64,000 nucleotides of DNA from NCBI RefSeq assembly GCF_004364775.1, contig NZ_SOAL01000025.1, positions 18,196-82,195 of the forward strand, written 5' to 3'. This DNA is from Comamonas sp. JUb58. GTDB lineage: Bacteria > Pseudomonadota > Gammaproteobacteria > Burkholderiales > Burkholderiaceae_C. Below, in pieces: positions 47,015 to 55,060 of the stretch (position 1 is its first letter; each line of letters opens with the position of its first letter). The notes under the pieces are model-generated. The model was not told the origin of the DNA and ran no database searches. It saw only the letters and a list, made by a program, of their open reading frames with translations. The translations under genes were made by a program, and so were the position numbers.

Positions 47015-48651
47015 GCAGCAACCAAACGCAATACGACGCCGACCTGATCGTCATCGGCTCCGGGGTCATGGGCGGCATCATCGGTGCCAAGCTGGCGCAG
47101 GCTGGCAAGTCCGTCATCATTCTGGAAGCCGGCCCACGCGTGCGCCGTGCCGACATCGTCGAGACCTTCCGCAATGCGCCGATCAAGCTCTCGCTGGCCA
47201 ATATGAAGCTGCAGGGCGCCGGCTCGCCGTTCCCCAATCCGCCGCACATCCCGTCGACCTATGGCGACTACCTGCAGCAGACCGGCCCGGTGAAATACCC
47301 CACCAAGTACCTGCGCGTGGTGGGCGGCACCACCTGGCATTTTGGCTCGGCGCTGTGGCGCATGATCCCCAATGACTTCAAGCTGCAGACCTTGTATGGC
47401 CGTGGCCGCGACTGGCCGATTGGCTACGACGAGCTCGAACCCTACTACTGCGAAGCCGAGGCCGAGCTGGGCGTGACCGGCTACGACGGCCAGGACGAGA
47501 GCGGCCACGGCGGCGAGGCGCATCCGCCGCGCTCCAAGCCCTTCCCGATGAAGGGCTTCAATGTGCCTTACTTCATGCAGCGCATGGACGAGATGCTCAA
47601 GCCCGGTGGCTACAACCCGGTGCTGGAGCCCCATGGCCGCGCCAGCCGCCCCTACGGCAACCGCCCGGTCTGCGCCGGCAACAACAACTGCAACCCGGTC
47701 TGCCCCATTGGCGCCAAGTACGACGGCTCCATGCACATCGATGTGGCCGAGCGCGCAGGCGCCAAGCTGCTCGACAACGCTGTGGTCTACAAGATAGAGG
47801 CGGGTGACGACGGCAAGATCACGGCCGTGCACTACAAGAAGCCCGATGGCACATCGCATCGCCTGACCGCGCGCCACTTTGTGCTGGCCGCCTATGGCAT
47901 CGAAAGCCCCAAGCTGCTCCTGATGTCCACCTCGGAAAAATACCCGAACGGCATTGCCAACTCCTCCGACCAGGTGGGCCGCAACCTGATGGGCCACACC
48001 GGTATCAGCATGAACATCATGATGAACGAGGATGTGTGGCCGGGCCAGGGCCCGACCGAGCTGCTGGTCTACCTGAACTACCGCGATGGCGCTTTCCGCA
48101 AGGACATCCCCAGCTACAAGACCAAGTTCCGCAACACGGTGACGACCTCGCAGATTGCCTCCAGCCTGATCGCCAAGGGCGTGCTGGGCAGCAAGCTGGA
48201 CGAGGAAATCCGCCGCCAGTCGGCCCGCTCGCTCAACGTCGCGGTGGACTTCGAGACCGAGGCCTTGCCGCAAAACCGCGTGGTGCCCAGCAAGACCAAG
48301 ACGGATGCGATCGGCATCCCCGTGCCCGAGATCTACTACAGCGTCAACGACTACTGGAACGCTGGCCGCGACTTCGCGGTCAAGGACCTGCAGCGCATGG
48401 CCGGCCTGCTCAATGCCGATGTGCTGAAGATGGACACCAACCACCAGGACCGCCAGCACATCATGGGCACCACCATCATGGGCGACGATCCGAGCAACTC
48501 CGTGGTGGACCGCGACTGCCGCACCCATGACCATTCCAACCTGTTCATCGCCGGTACCAGCGTGATGCCCTCGGCATCCTGCATGAACCCGACCCTGACC
48601 GGTGCGGCCTTGAGCGTGCGTATTGCACACCAGCTGCTGAAAGAAATTTAA
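47011..48651 (+). CDS. GMC-family FAD-dependent dehydrogenase large subunit
   Basis: A 546-residue flavoprotein. The FAD motif VIGSGVMGGIIGAKLAQAG is at residues 14-32, a Cys-rich stretch (VCAGNNNCNPVCPIGAKYDG, residues about 223-242) matches the iron-sulfur-type motif of this class, and the active-site block is near HIMGTTIMGDDP and SCMNPTLTGAALSVRIA. The substrate is likely an alcohol, sugar or sugar acid; the sequence does not tell which. It acts in the periplasm with the two preceding genes. Confidence 0.9.
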   Translation: MSSNQTQYDADLIVIGSGVMGGIIGAKLAQAGKSVIILEAGPRVRRADIVETFRNAPIKLSLANMKLQGAGSPFPNPPHIPSTYGDYLQQTGPVKYPTKYLRVVGGTTWHFGSALWRMIPNDFKLQTLYGRGRDWPIGYDELEPYYCEAEAELGVTGYDGQDESGHGGEAHPPRSKPFPMKGFNVPYFMQRMDEMLKPGGYNPVLEPHGRASRPYGNRPVCAGNNNCNPVCPIGAKYDGSMHIDVAERAGAKLLDNAVVYKIEAGDDGKITAVHYKKPDGTSHRLTARHFVLAAYGIESPKLLLMSTSEKYPNGIANSSDQVGRNLMGHTGISMNIMMNEDVWPGQGPTELLVYLNYRDGAFRKDIPSYKTKFRNTVTTSQIASSLIAKGVLGSKLDEEIRRQSARSLNVAVDFETEALPQNRVVPSKTKTDAIGIPVPEIYYSVNDYWNAGRDFAVKDLQRMAGLLNADVLKMDTNHQDRQHIMGTTIMGDDPSNSVVDRDCRTHDHSNLFIAGTSVMPSASCMNPTLTGAALSVRIAHQLLKEI

Positions 48652-48728
48652 GCAGTCCGGCCTCAGCTGCGTTCAGCGCTGAGGCCAGCATTCCCCTCGG
48701 ATAAGCCCCGAGCAGGACAATACCGGCC

Positions 48729-49640
48729 ATGATCGTCCGTCCTCCCTTGCATTGGCTGCGCATGCTGTTTGTGTGGCGCGGCTCCATCCTGCCGGCAATC
48801 ACGCCGCAGCTGATCATCATCACCATCCTCGCGGTGGTGGCCACGATGCTGCACGGCTCCATCCTGAGCTGGAAGGTGCCGCTGAACTTTGTGCCGTTCT
48901 CGCTGATCGGCCTGACCCTGGCGATCTTTCTGGGCTTCAGAAACAGCACCTCGTATGCGCGCTTCTGGGAGGCACGCACGCTCTGGGGCGTGTTCCTGGT
49001 CGAGAGCCGGCACCTGGCCGCCCAGGCGCTGAGCCTGACCCAGGACCGCGCACAGACGCGGGTGCTGGTGCTGCGCCTCTGCGCCTTTGCCTATGCGCTC
49101 AAGCACCAGCTGCGTGGCAGCGATGCGCGGGCCGATCTGGCGTTGTTCCTGCCGCCGGCTGAGGTGCAGCAGATCAGCGAGGCGCGCTTTCCTGCCGCCA
49201 TGGCCATGCTGCTGGTGCAGCGCTGGGTGGGTGAGCAATGCCAGCAGGGCCGCATTGCCGCGCCCGTGGTGCCCGTGTTCGAGCAAGCGCTGGCGCGGCT
49301 GGGCAGTGCGCTGGGCGGCTGCGAGCGCATCGCCAGCACGCCCATACCGTTCACCTATTCGGTGATCCTGCACCGCAGCATCTACATCTACTGCTTTCTG
49401 CTGCCTTTTGGCCTGCTCGACTCCATCGGCACGATGACGCCGGTGATCGTCTGCTTTGTCGCCTACACCTTCTTCGCGCTGGAGGCGCTGGGCGCCGAGC
49501 TGGAGCACCCCTTTGGCATGGAAGCCAATGACCTGGCGCTCGATGCCATGGTCTACGGCATTGAGTCCTCGGTGCTGGAGATGCTGGGCGAGGCACCGCT
49601 GGCTAAGGCTCCCCAGGTGCGCGATTTTGTACTGCACTGA
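48729..49640 (+). CDS. Bestrophin-family channel protein
   Basis: A 303-residue membrane protein of the bestrophin/UPF0187 family (MIVRPPLHWLRMLFVWRGSILP, FLGFRNSTSYARFWEARTLWG). About four TM segments lie in the first 70 residues and between 215 and 260. Bacterial relatives form ion channels. The C-terminus overlaps the convergent tctE gene by 38 bp. Confidence 0.87.
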   Translation: MIVRPPLHWLRMLFVWRGSILPAITPQLIIITILAVVATMLHGSILSWKVPLNFVPFSLIGLTLAIFLGFRNSTSYARFWEARTLWGVFLVESRHLAAQALSLTQDRAQTRVLVLRLCAFAYALKHQLRGSDARADLALFLPPAEVQQISEARFPAAMAMLLVQRWVGEQCQQGRIAAPVVPVFEQALARLGSALGGCERIASTPIPFTYSVILHRSIYIYCFLLPFGLLDSIGTMTPVIVCFVAYTFFALEALGAELEHPFGMEANDLALDAMVYGIESSVLEMLGEAPLAKAPQVRDFVLH

Positions 49641-51048
49641 AGACCAGGCTGGCGCGCAGTCCTGGGCCCTCTGAGCGCGGCGCCAGCTGAAACCGCGCCT
49701 GCTGCAGATGGGCCAGCTTGGCCACAATCGCCAGGCCCAGGCCAGCGCCCTGGCCCAGCGACTGGCCGCTGGGCCCTTGCTGCCAGCGCTGCATGGCGGC
49801 CTGGCATTGTTCCTCGCTCATGCCCGGGCCATCGTCGATGACGGCCAGCTCGACGCTGCCGCCATCGTCGGCGGCCTGCAAGGCCACAGTGACCGATTGC
49901 CCGCCATAGCGCAGCGCATTGAGGATCAGGTTGTCCAGCATGGCCGCGAGCAGGTTGGCATCGGCGGCGATGCGCAACTGCTCGGCCTCGGCCGTGTCCA
50001 GGCCCTCGGCACCCAGGTCGATCCGGGCGCGGCTGGCGGCATCCCAGTGGCGCAGCACCGCCTGCTGCACCTGCTCGGCAGCGGCCACCGGCGCCAGTTG
50101 CACGGCGCTGGCCTCGTCACTCAGCGCCAATAGCAGCAGCTGGTCCACCAGGTGGCTGGCACGCGCCACGCTGTCGGAGATGCGCTGCAGTTGCTGCTGC
50201 TGCACGGCGGGGTCGGCATGGCCCAGGCCATAGTCGGCCAGCGCCTTGATGCCAGCCAGCGGCGTGCGTACCTCATGGGCCACATTGCCGGCAAACTCGC
50301 GCTGGGCCTCGACGTTGTCGGCAATGCGGGCGAGCAGCGCATTGGTGGTCTGGCGCAGCTGCTCTATCTCGCGCGTGGTGGCTGGCGCGCTGGGTGGGAT
50401 GGGCGCTAGGTCCTGCGCATCGCGCCGCGACAGCGACCGTTGCAGCGCGGCCAGCGGCGCCATGTCCTGGCCGATGCGGTGGTGCAGCCACCAGAGCAGC
50501 AGCACCAGCAAGGTGAGCTGCGGGATCGCGGCATAGAGGAACAAATGCTGGATCAGGCTGTCGCGCACCCGCGTGGTGTGCATCATCACGATGCTGAGCT
50601 GCTGCTCACCCACGGCGCTGCGCAGCGCCACGGCCCGCACCAGCTGGCCGTTGTAGAGGGTTTCGCGGTAGCTCACCGGCTCGCTCTCGTCCCAGGGCAA
50701 GAGCGGCAGCGGCTCGCCAGCCAGCTGGCTGCCATCGCTGCGGTAGACGGCGTAGTACACATACTCGGCCTGGTCGAAGAGGGCGGCCTTGAGCTCGCTG
50801 TCGGTCAGCTGCAGGGCCACCTCGCCTTCGTCATCGGCACGCAGGTGCGAGGCAATCGCATAGGCATCGTCGAGCAGCGCGCGGTCGAAGGCGCTTTGGG
50901 TGAAATGGTTGGCCAGCGCCATCATGAACACGGTGCCCAGCAGCCAGGTCCAGACCAGCGGCGATCGCACATGGCGCAGCACGCGCATGCGCAGCGAGGG
51001 CAGCGGGCCGGGGCGGGTGGTGGATGTGGTGGTGGCGGTGGTGCTCAT
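49603..51048 (-). CDS. tctE: Sensor histidine kinase, TctE type
   Basis: A 481-residue kinase with N-terminal TM segment (PLVWTWLLGTVFMMALANHF), a periplasmic 2CSK_N-like sensor region, a second TM near residues 170-190, a HisKA box with the phospho-acceptor His (FAGNVAHEVRTPLAG, about residue 257), and an ATPase domain (LDNLILNALRYGG, IDDGPGM, GAGLGLAIVAKL). It is coupled to tctD by an ATGA overlap. The proximity to tctA/tctB suggests control of the transporter. Confidence 0.87.
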   Translation of the reverse strand: MSTTATTTSTTRPGPLPSLRMRVLRHVRSPLVWTWLLGTVFMMALANHFTQSAFDRALLDDAYAIASHLRADDEGEVALQLTDSELKAALFDQAEYVYYAVYRSDGSQLAGEPLPLLPWDESEPVSYRETLYNGQLVRAVALRSAVGEQQLSIVMMHTTRVRDSLIQHLFLYAAIPQLTLLVLLLWWLHHRIGQDMAPLAALQRSLSRRDAQDLAPIPPSAPATTREIEQLRQTTNALLARIADNVEAQREFAGNVAHEVRTPLAGIKALADYGLGHADPAVQQQQLQRISDSVARASHLVDQLLLLALSDEASAVQLAPVAAAEQVQQAVLRHWDAASRARIDLGAEGLDTAEAEQLRIAADANLLAAMLDNLILNALRYGGQSVTVALQAADDGGSVELAVIDDGPGMSEEQCQAAMQRWQQGPSGQSLGQGAGLGLAIVAKLAHLQQARFQLAPRSEGPGLRASLVFSAVQNRAPGEP

Positions 51049-51746
51049 GCGGCATCGCCGCTGTCGGCCTCGATCAGGTAGCCAATGCCGCGCAGGGTGC
51101 GGATGGCCGCGCCGCTGTGCTGCAGCTTTTTGCGCAGCCGCGAGATAAAGGCTTCGAGCGCGTTGTCGCCCAGCGCATCGTCATAGCCCGAGAGCTTGTC
51201 CGACAGGCTGCGCTTGCTCAATGCGCGGCCGGGCGGGCTCATCAGCTCCCACAGCACTTCAAACTCGCGCGCGGGCAGGTCCAGCGGCTGCATGCCGACG
51301 CGAAAACGCCGGTTGTTGCGCTCCAGGCTGAGCTGGCCCACGGTCGATACATCCTGGGTGCCAATCGCGCGGCGCACCAGGGCGCGCAGCCGGGCCTCGA
51401 CCTCGGCCAGCTCAAAGGGTTTGCCCAGGTAGTCGTCGGCGCCGCTGTCCAGGCCGGCGATGCGGTCCGGGGTCTGGTTGCGGGCGGTGAGCACCAGCAC
51501 GGGCGTGTTGTCGCCACGGCGCCGCGCCTGCTGCAGCAGCGCCAGGCCGCTGCCCATCGCACTGCCGCGCACGGCGCTGCAGGGTAGGTTCAGGTCGAGC
51601 AGGATGGCGTCAAAGCGCTGCACCCGCCACCAGTGCTCCGCCGCACCCAGGTCGGCCGCCTGGTCCACATGGTGGCCCGCATCGCGCAGGCTGCTGACCA
51701 CCACATCGCGCAGCACGGCATCGTCTTCAATCACAAGAATTCGCAT
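51045..51746 (-). CDS. tctD: OmpR-family response regulator, TctD type
   Basis: A 233-residue regulator: receiver domain with phosphorylation site D51 (DAILLDLNLP), acidic pocket IEDDA, and a C-terminal winged helix (FEVLWELMSPPGRALSKRSLSDKL, AFISRLRKKLQHSGAAIRTLRGIGY). It is first of the tctDE pair and lies downstream of the tctA terminator, so it has its own promoter or limited read-through. Confidence 0.9.
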   Translation of the reverse strand: MRILVIEDDAVLRDVVVSSLRDAGHHVDQAADLGAAEHWWRVQRFDAILLDLNLPCSAVRGSAMGSGLALLQQARRRGDNTPVLVLTARNQTPDRIAGLDSGADDYLGKPFELAEVEARLRALVRRAIGTQDVSTVGQLSLERNNRRFRVGMQPLDLPAREFEVLWELMSPPGRALSKRSLSDKLSGYDDALGDNALEAFISRLRKKLQHSGAAIRTLRGIGYLIEADSGDAA

Positions 51747-51782
51747 GGCCCAAGCCTAGCAAAAGCACAACACAGCAGCCAG

Positions 51783-51818
51783 AAAAAAGCCTGTTCAGGC
51801 CGGGTGGCGAGAACAGGC
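51783..51818 (-). terminator. Terminator of the tctBA operon
   Basis: Minus-strand stem GCCTGTTC / GAACAGGC (14-bp loop) followed by TTTTTT, about 20 bp past the tctA stop. Confidence 0.88.
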
Positions 51819-51837
51819 GCACTGGAGTGCAACGGGG

Positions 51838-53382
51838 TCAGGACGATGCCGTAGCGGGCACCGCGCTCTCTTGCGCATGGGCAAAGGCACGGGCTTCCTT
51901 GCGCGATTTGCGCACGCCCGACCAGATGGCCCACAGCAGGATCGCGCCAGTCAGTGCCAGCAGGGAGGCGCTGATCGGCCGGTTGAAGAACACCGTGGCA
52001 TCGCCCCGCGACAGCAGCATGGCGCGGCGCAGGTTTTCTTCCAGCATCGGCCCCAGGATGTAGCCCAGCAACAGCGGTGCCGCCTCAAAACGCAGCACCA
52101 TCAGCACATAGCCGATGACGCCAAGCACGGCCACCATGTAGATGTCGAACAGGTTGTTGTTGACGCTGTAGACGCCGAGCGCGACAAACACCAGGATCGC
52201 CGGGTACATCCAGGCAAAGGGAATGCGCAGCAGCGCGACCCACAGCCCGATGGTGGGCAGGTTCAGAATCACCAGGAAGATATTGCCGATCGCAAAGCTG
52301 ACGATCAGCCCCCAGAACAGCTCAGGCTGCTCGGTCATCAACATCGGGCCGGGCTGGATACCGTGGATGATCAGCGCGCCCAGCATCACGGCCATCACCG
52401 CGTCGCCCGGAATACCGATGGACAGCGAGGGCACAAAGGCGGTTTGCGCAGCCGCATTGTTGGCCGATTCGGGCGCGGTGATGCCTTCGATGGCGCCATG
52501 GCCAAAGCGGCTCGGGTCCTTGGCCACACGCTTTTCAATCGCGTAGGACATGAAGGACGCGATCGATGGCCCCACGCCCGGCAGCGCGCCGAGGAAGGAG
52601 CCCAGCGCCGAGCCACGCAGCATCGGCTTGATGGTGTCGCGGAATTCCTGGCGCTCAGGCACCATCGATCGCAAGGTGACCTTGTCGGGCTTTTGGTTGG
52701 CATCGGCCAGGTTGATGCAGCGGATCACCTCGGCCACGCCAAACAGGCCCATCGCCAGTGCCACCAGGTTGACGCCGTCCATCAGCTCGGGGATGTCGAA
52801 GGAATAACGCGCAACGCCCGAGTTCACATCGGTGCCGATCATGCCCAGCAGCAGGCCGAAGACCACCATGCACAGACCCTTGGTGGCCGAGCCGGCGCTC
52901 ATCGACGAAGCCGCCACCAGGCCCAGCAGCATCATCGAGAAGAACTCGGTGGGGCCGAATTGCAGGCCGATCTTGGAGATCGCTGGCGAGAACAGCACCA
53001 GCAGGATCAGGCCCGACATGGCGCCGACCAGCGAGGCAATCGTGGTGACAAAGAGCGCCACCCCGGCCTTGCCTTTGCGCGCCATCGGGTAGCCGTCCAG
53101 ACAGGTCACCGCCGATGACGGTGAGCCCGGCAGGTTCAGCAGAATAGAGGCGGTGGAGCCGCCGTACTGCGCGCCGTAGTAGACGCCGGCCAGCATGATG
53201 ATGGCCGCCGTGGGCGACATATGGTAGGTAAAGGGCAGCAGCAGCGAGATGGCGGCCAGCGCACCGATGCCGGGCAGCACGCCGACGACGGTGCCCAAAA
53301 ATACGCCCAGGAAGCAGTACCAGAGCGTTGAGGGATCGGCCACTACATTGAGGCCCATCCAGAGGTTTCCAAGCAAATCCAT
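51838..53382 (-). CDS. tctA: Tripartite tricarboxylate transporter, large permease subunit TctA
   Basis: A 514-residue multi-spanning permease (about 12 TM) with the family signature GVLPGIGALAAISLLLPFTYHM, the repeated LPGVGPSIASFMSYAIEKR, and TNNAAAQTAFVPSLSIGIPG-like segments. It works with TctB and a periplasmic binding protein (TctC), but no TctC gene is in this window. AAAGGAT precedes ATG 53382. Transcribed after tctB. Confidence 0.95.
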   Translation of the reverse strand: MDLLGNLWMGLNVVADPSTLWYCFLGVFLGTVVGVLPGIGALAAISLLLPFTYHMSPTAAIIMLAGVYYGAQYGGSTASILLNLPGSPSSAVTCLDGYPMARKGKAGVALFVTTIASLVGAMSGLILLVLFSPAISKIGLQFGPTEFFSMMLLGLVAASSMSAGSATKGLCMVVFGLLLGMIGTDVNSGVARYSFDIPELMDGVNLVALAMGLFGVAEVIRCINLADANQKPDKVTLRSMVPERQEFRDTIKPMLRGSALGSFLGALPGVGPSIASFMSYAIEKRVAKDPSRFGHGAIEGITAPESANNAAAQTAFVPSLSIGIPGDAVMAVMLGALIIHGIQPGPMLMTEQPELFWGLIVSFAIGNIFLVILNLPTIGLWVALLRIPFAWMYPAILVFVALGVYSVNNNLFDIYMVAVLGVIGYVLMVLRFEAAPLLLGYILGPMLEENLRRAMLLSRGDATVFFNRPISASLLALTGAILLWAIWSGVRKSRKEARAFAHAQESAVPATASS

Positions 53383-53406
53383 AGAGATCCTTTGTCAGTG
53401 CCGGGC

Positions 53407-53844
53407 TCAGGGCCAGATGGGCAAGGTCATGCGTAGACCAATGGGAAAGATGACCGTGGTCAGCGCAGCCACGGCCAGGCTGACCAGCAGGCGCGTGCGC
53501 AGGCTCATCTTGGTGGCGATCAGTGCGACCAGGCTGGCGGCCAGCGCGGCCAGTGCCACGCCCAGCGGGTAGAGCAGCAGCGCAAAGGCCAGCAGGCTGG
53601 CCACGGACCAGAACAGGTTGCCCCACTGCAGCACGATGGGGCTGCCCTGGCGCCACCAGGCGGGTATCGCCAGCAGCAGGCCCAGGCCAAACAGCAGCCA
53701 GCCCAGTACGACGGGGAAGTAGCCCGGCCCCATGCGGTCTGCACTGCCAAAGTTGTATTCGCGCCCATAGAGCGCAAAGAACAGGCCTGCTGCTGACATC
53801 AGCAGGCCGCCGACGATGTCATGGATGTCTCTTGTCATTTTCAT
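53407..53844 (-). CDS. tctB: Tripartite tricarboxylate transporter, small membrane subunit TctB
   Basis: A 145-residue four-TM protein (IVGGLLMSAAGLFFALYGRE, RMGPGYFPVVLGWLLFGLG) of the TctB family. The ATG at 53844 has AGGA 9 bp upstream; ATG 53838 is the alternative. It is 24 bp ahead of tctA. Confidence 0.9.
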   Translation of the reverse strand: MKMTRDIHDIVGGLLMSAAGLFFALYGREYNFGSADRMGPGYFPVVLGWLLFGLGLLLAIPAWWRQGSPIVLQWGNLFWSVASLLAFALLLYPLGVALAALAASLVALIATKMSLRTRLLVSLAVAALTTVIFPIGLRMTLPIWP

Positions 53845-54027
53845 TCGGTTCAATCCTGTGTGGTTCCATGCCCGCGCGCATCTTGGCCAGGATGGACACG
53901 CACGCAGGCGCCGCCACCTTAAGGGCGCTTACCTGACGGGAACCTGATTGCAGGGCGCAAGTCGCGCTCGCAGACGTGCTGCGGGCGACTCGGCGTTGGA
54001 ACACGAATGAAGGGGGAGCAGCGCCGC

Positions 54028-54939
54028 TCAGCCCAGCGCAGGCAGGCTGCCGGCCTTTTGGGATTGCTCCAGCAGGAAGCTGATCATCGTGCGCACCGCC
54101 TTGGTCTGGTGGCGGTTGGGCATCCACAGCAGGTACATGTGGTTGCCGAAAATGCTCAGGCGCCAGTCGCGTAAGGTGGTGACGACCTCGCCACGCTCGA
54201 CCTCGGCGCGGATCACATAGTCCGGCACGATGCCCACACCCAGGCCGGCCATGATGCCCTGGCGCAGAAACGGAAAATGCTCGGAGATGAGGCTGGGCTC
54301 CAGCCGGATCTCCTTGCGCACCTCGCCCTGGTAGGCGCGCACCAGCAGCTGCTTGCCCACCACGCCACTGGTGATCAGCGGCACATGGCGCAGGTCCTCG
54401 GGCTGCTGGGGCAGCATGTTCTGGCCCGCATAGTCGATGCTGGCGCAGGCCACATAGTTCATCTCGCCCATATGGCGGGCGACCAGGTTGTCGGGTGGTG
54501 TGGGCAGCACGCGGATGGCAATGTCCACTTCGTCGCGCACCAGGTTGTCGACCCGGTTCTCAAAGATCACATCCAGCACGATGTCGGGGTAGAGGCGCTT
54601 GAAGGCGATCAGCCAGTCGCTCATCACCAGCTGGCCATAGCCGCTGGGCACCGCCAACCCGACCCGGCCCTGCAAGCCCTTGCCCAGGCTGCGGATGGTT
54701 TCGCTGGCGGCGGCCAGCTCGTTGCGGATGCTGCGGCCATGCTCATACAGGCGCAGGCCCACCTCGGTCGGCTCGACCCGGCGTGTGGTGCGGCGCACCA
54801 GCTGCACGCCCACCGATTTCTCCAGCTGGGCCAGGTGGTAGCTGACATTGGCGCGGCTCATCTTGAGCTTGGCGGCGGCGCGGCTGAGGTTGCCAGAATC
54901 GATGATTTCCACCAGCAAGGTGAGGGCGTTGTGGTCCAT
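54028..54939 (-). CDS. LysR-family regulator, divergent from the acyl-CoA operon
   Basis: A 303-residue LysR protein. Helix-turn-helix at residues about 5-62 (SGNLSRAAAKLKMSRANVSYHL, AQLEKSVGVQLVRRTTRR), followed by the effector domain. It faces the fadB-like operon across a 121-bp region with a 7-1-7 palindrome, so it probably controls that operon, and possibly tctBA downstream on its own strand. It could respond to an aliphatic or dicarboxylic acyl compound. Confidence 0.9.
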   Translation of the reverse strand: MDHNALTLLVEIIDSGNLSRAAAKLKMSRANVSYHLAQLEKSVGVQLVRRTTRRVEPTEVGLRLYEHGRSIRNELAAASETIRSLGKGLQGRVGLAVPSGYGQLVMSDWLIAFKRLYPDIVLDVIFENRVDNLVRDEVDIAIRVLPTPPDNLVARHMGEMNYVACASIDYAGQNMLPQQPEDLRHVPLITSGVVGKQLLVRAYQGEVRKEIRLEPSLISEHFPFLRQGIMAGLGVGIVPDYVIRAEVERGEVVTTLRDWRLSIFGNHMYLLWMPNRHQTKAVRTMISFLLEQSQKAGSLPALG

Positions 54940-54947
54940 GGGATGCG

Positions 54948-55018
54948 ATTGTCTAAATTCCTTTGACAGTCTGTCAATCCTCTATGTGATTGTCAAATAA
55001 GCCTAGTTGCACTGACAA
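54948..55018. promoter_or_regulatory. LysR operator region with TTGACAG-T-CTGTCAA
   Basis: TTGACAG (54963-54969) and CTGTCAA (54971-54977) form a perfect 7-1-7 palindrome. Further TGTC/TGACA half-sites occur at about 54949, 54990 (ATTGTCAAAT) and 55013 (ACTGACAATG). The region lies between the LysR start (54939) and the operon start (55061). Confidence 0.6.
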
Positions 55019-55060
55019 TGGTTCGCAACAAGCTTTCGATTGATCTACCAGGAGACATGC

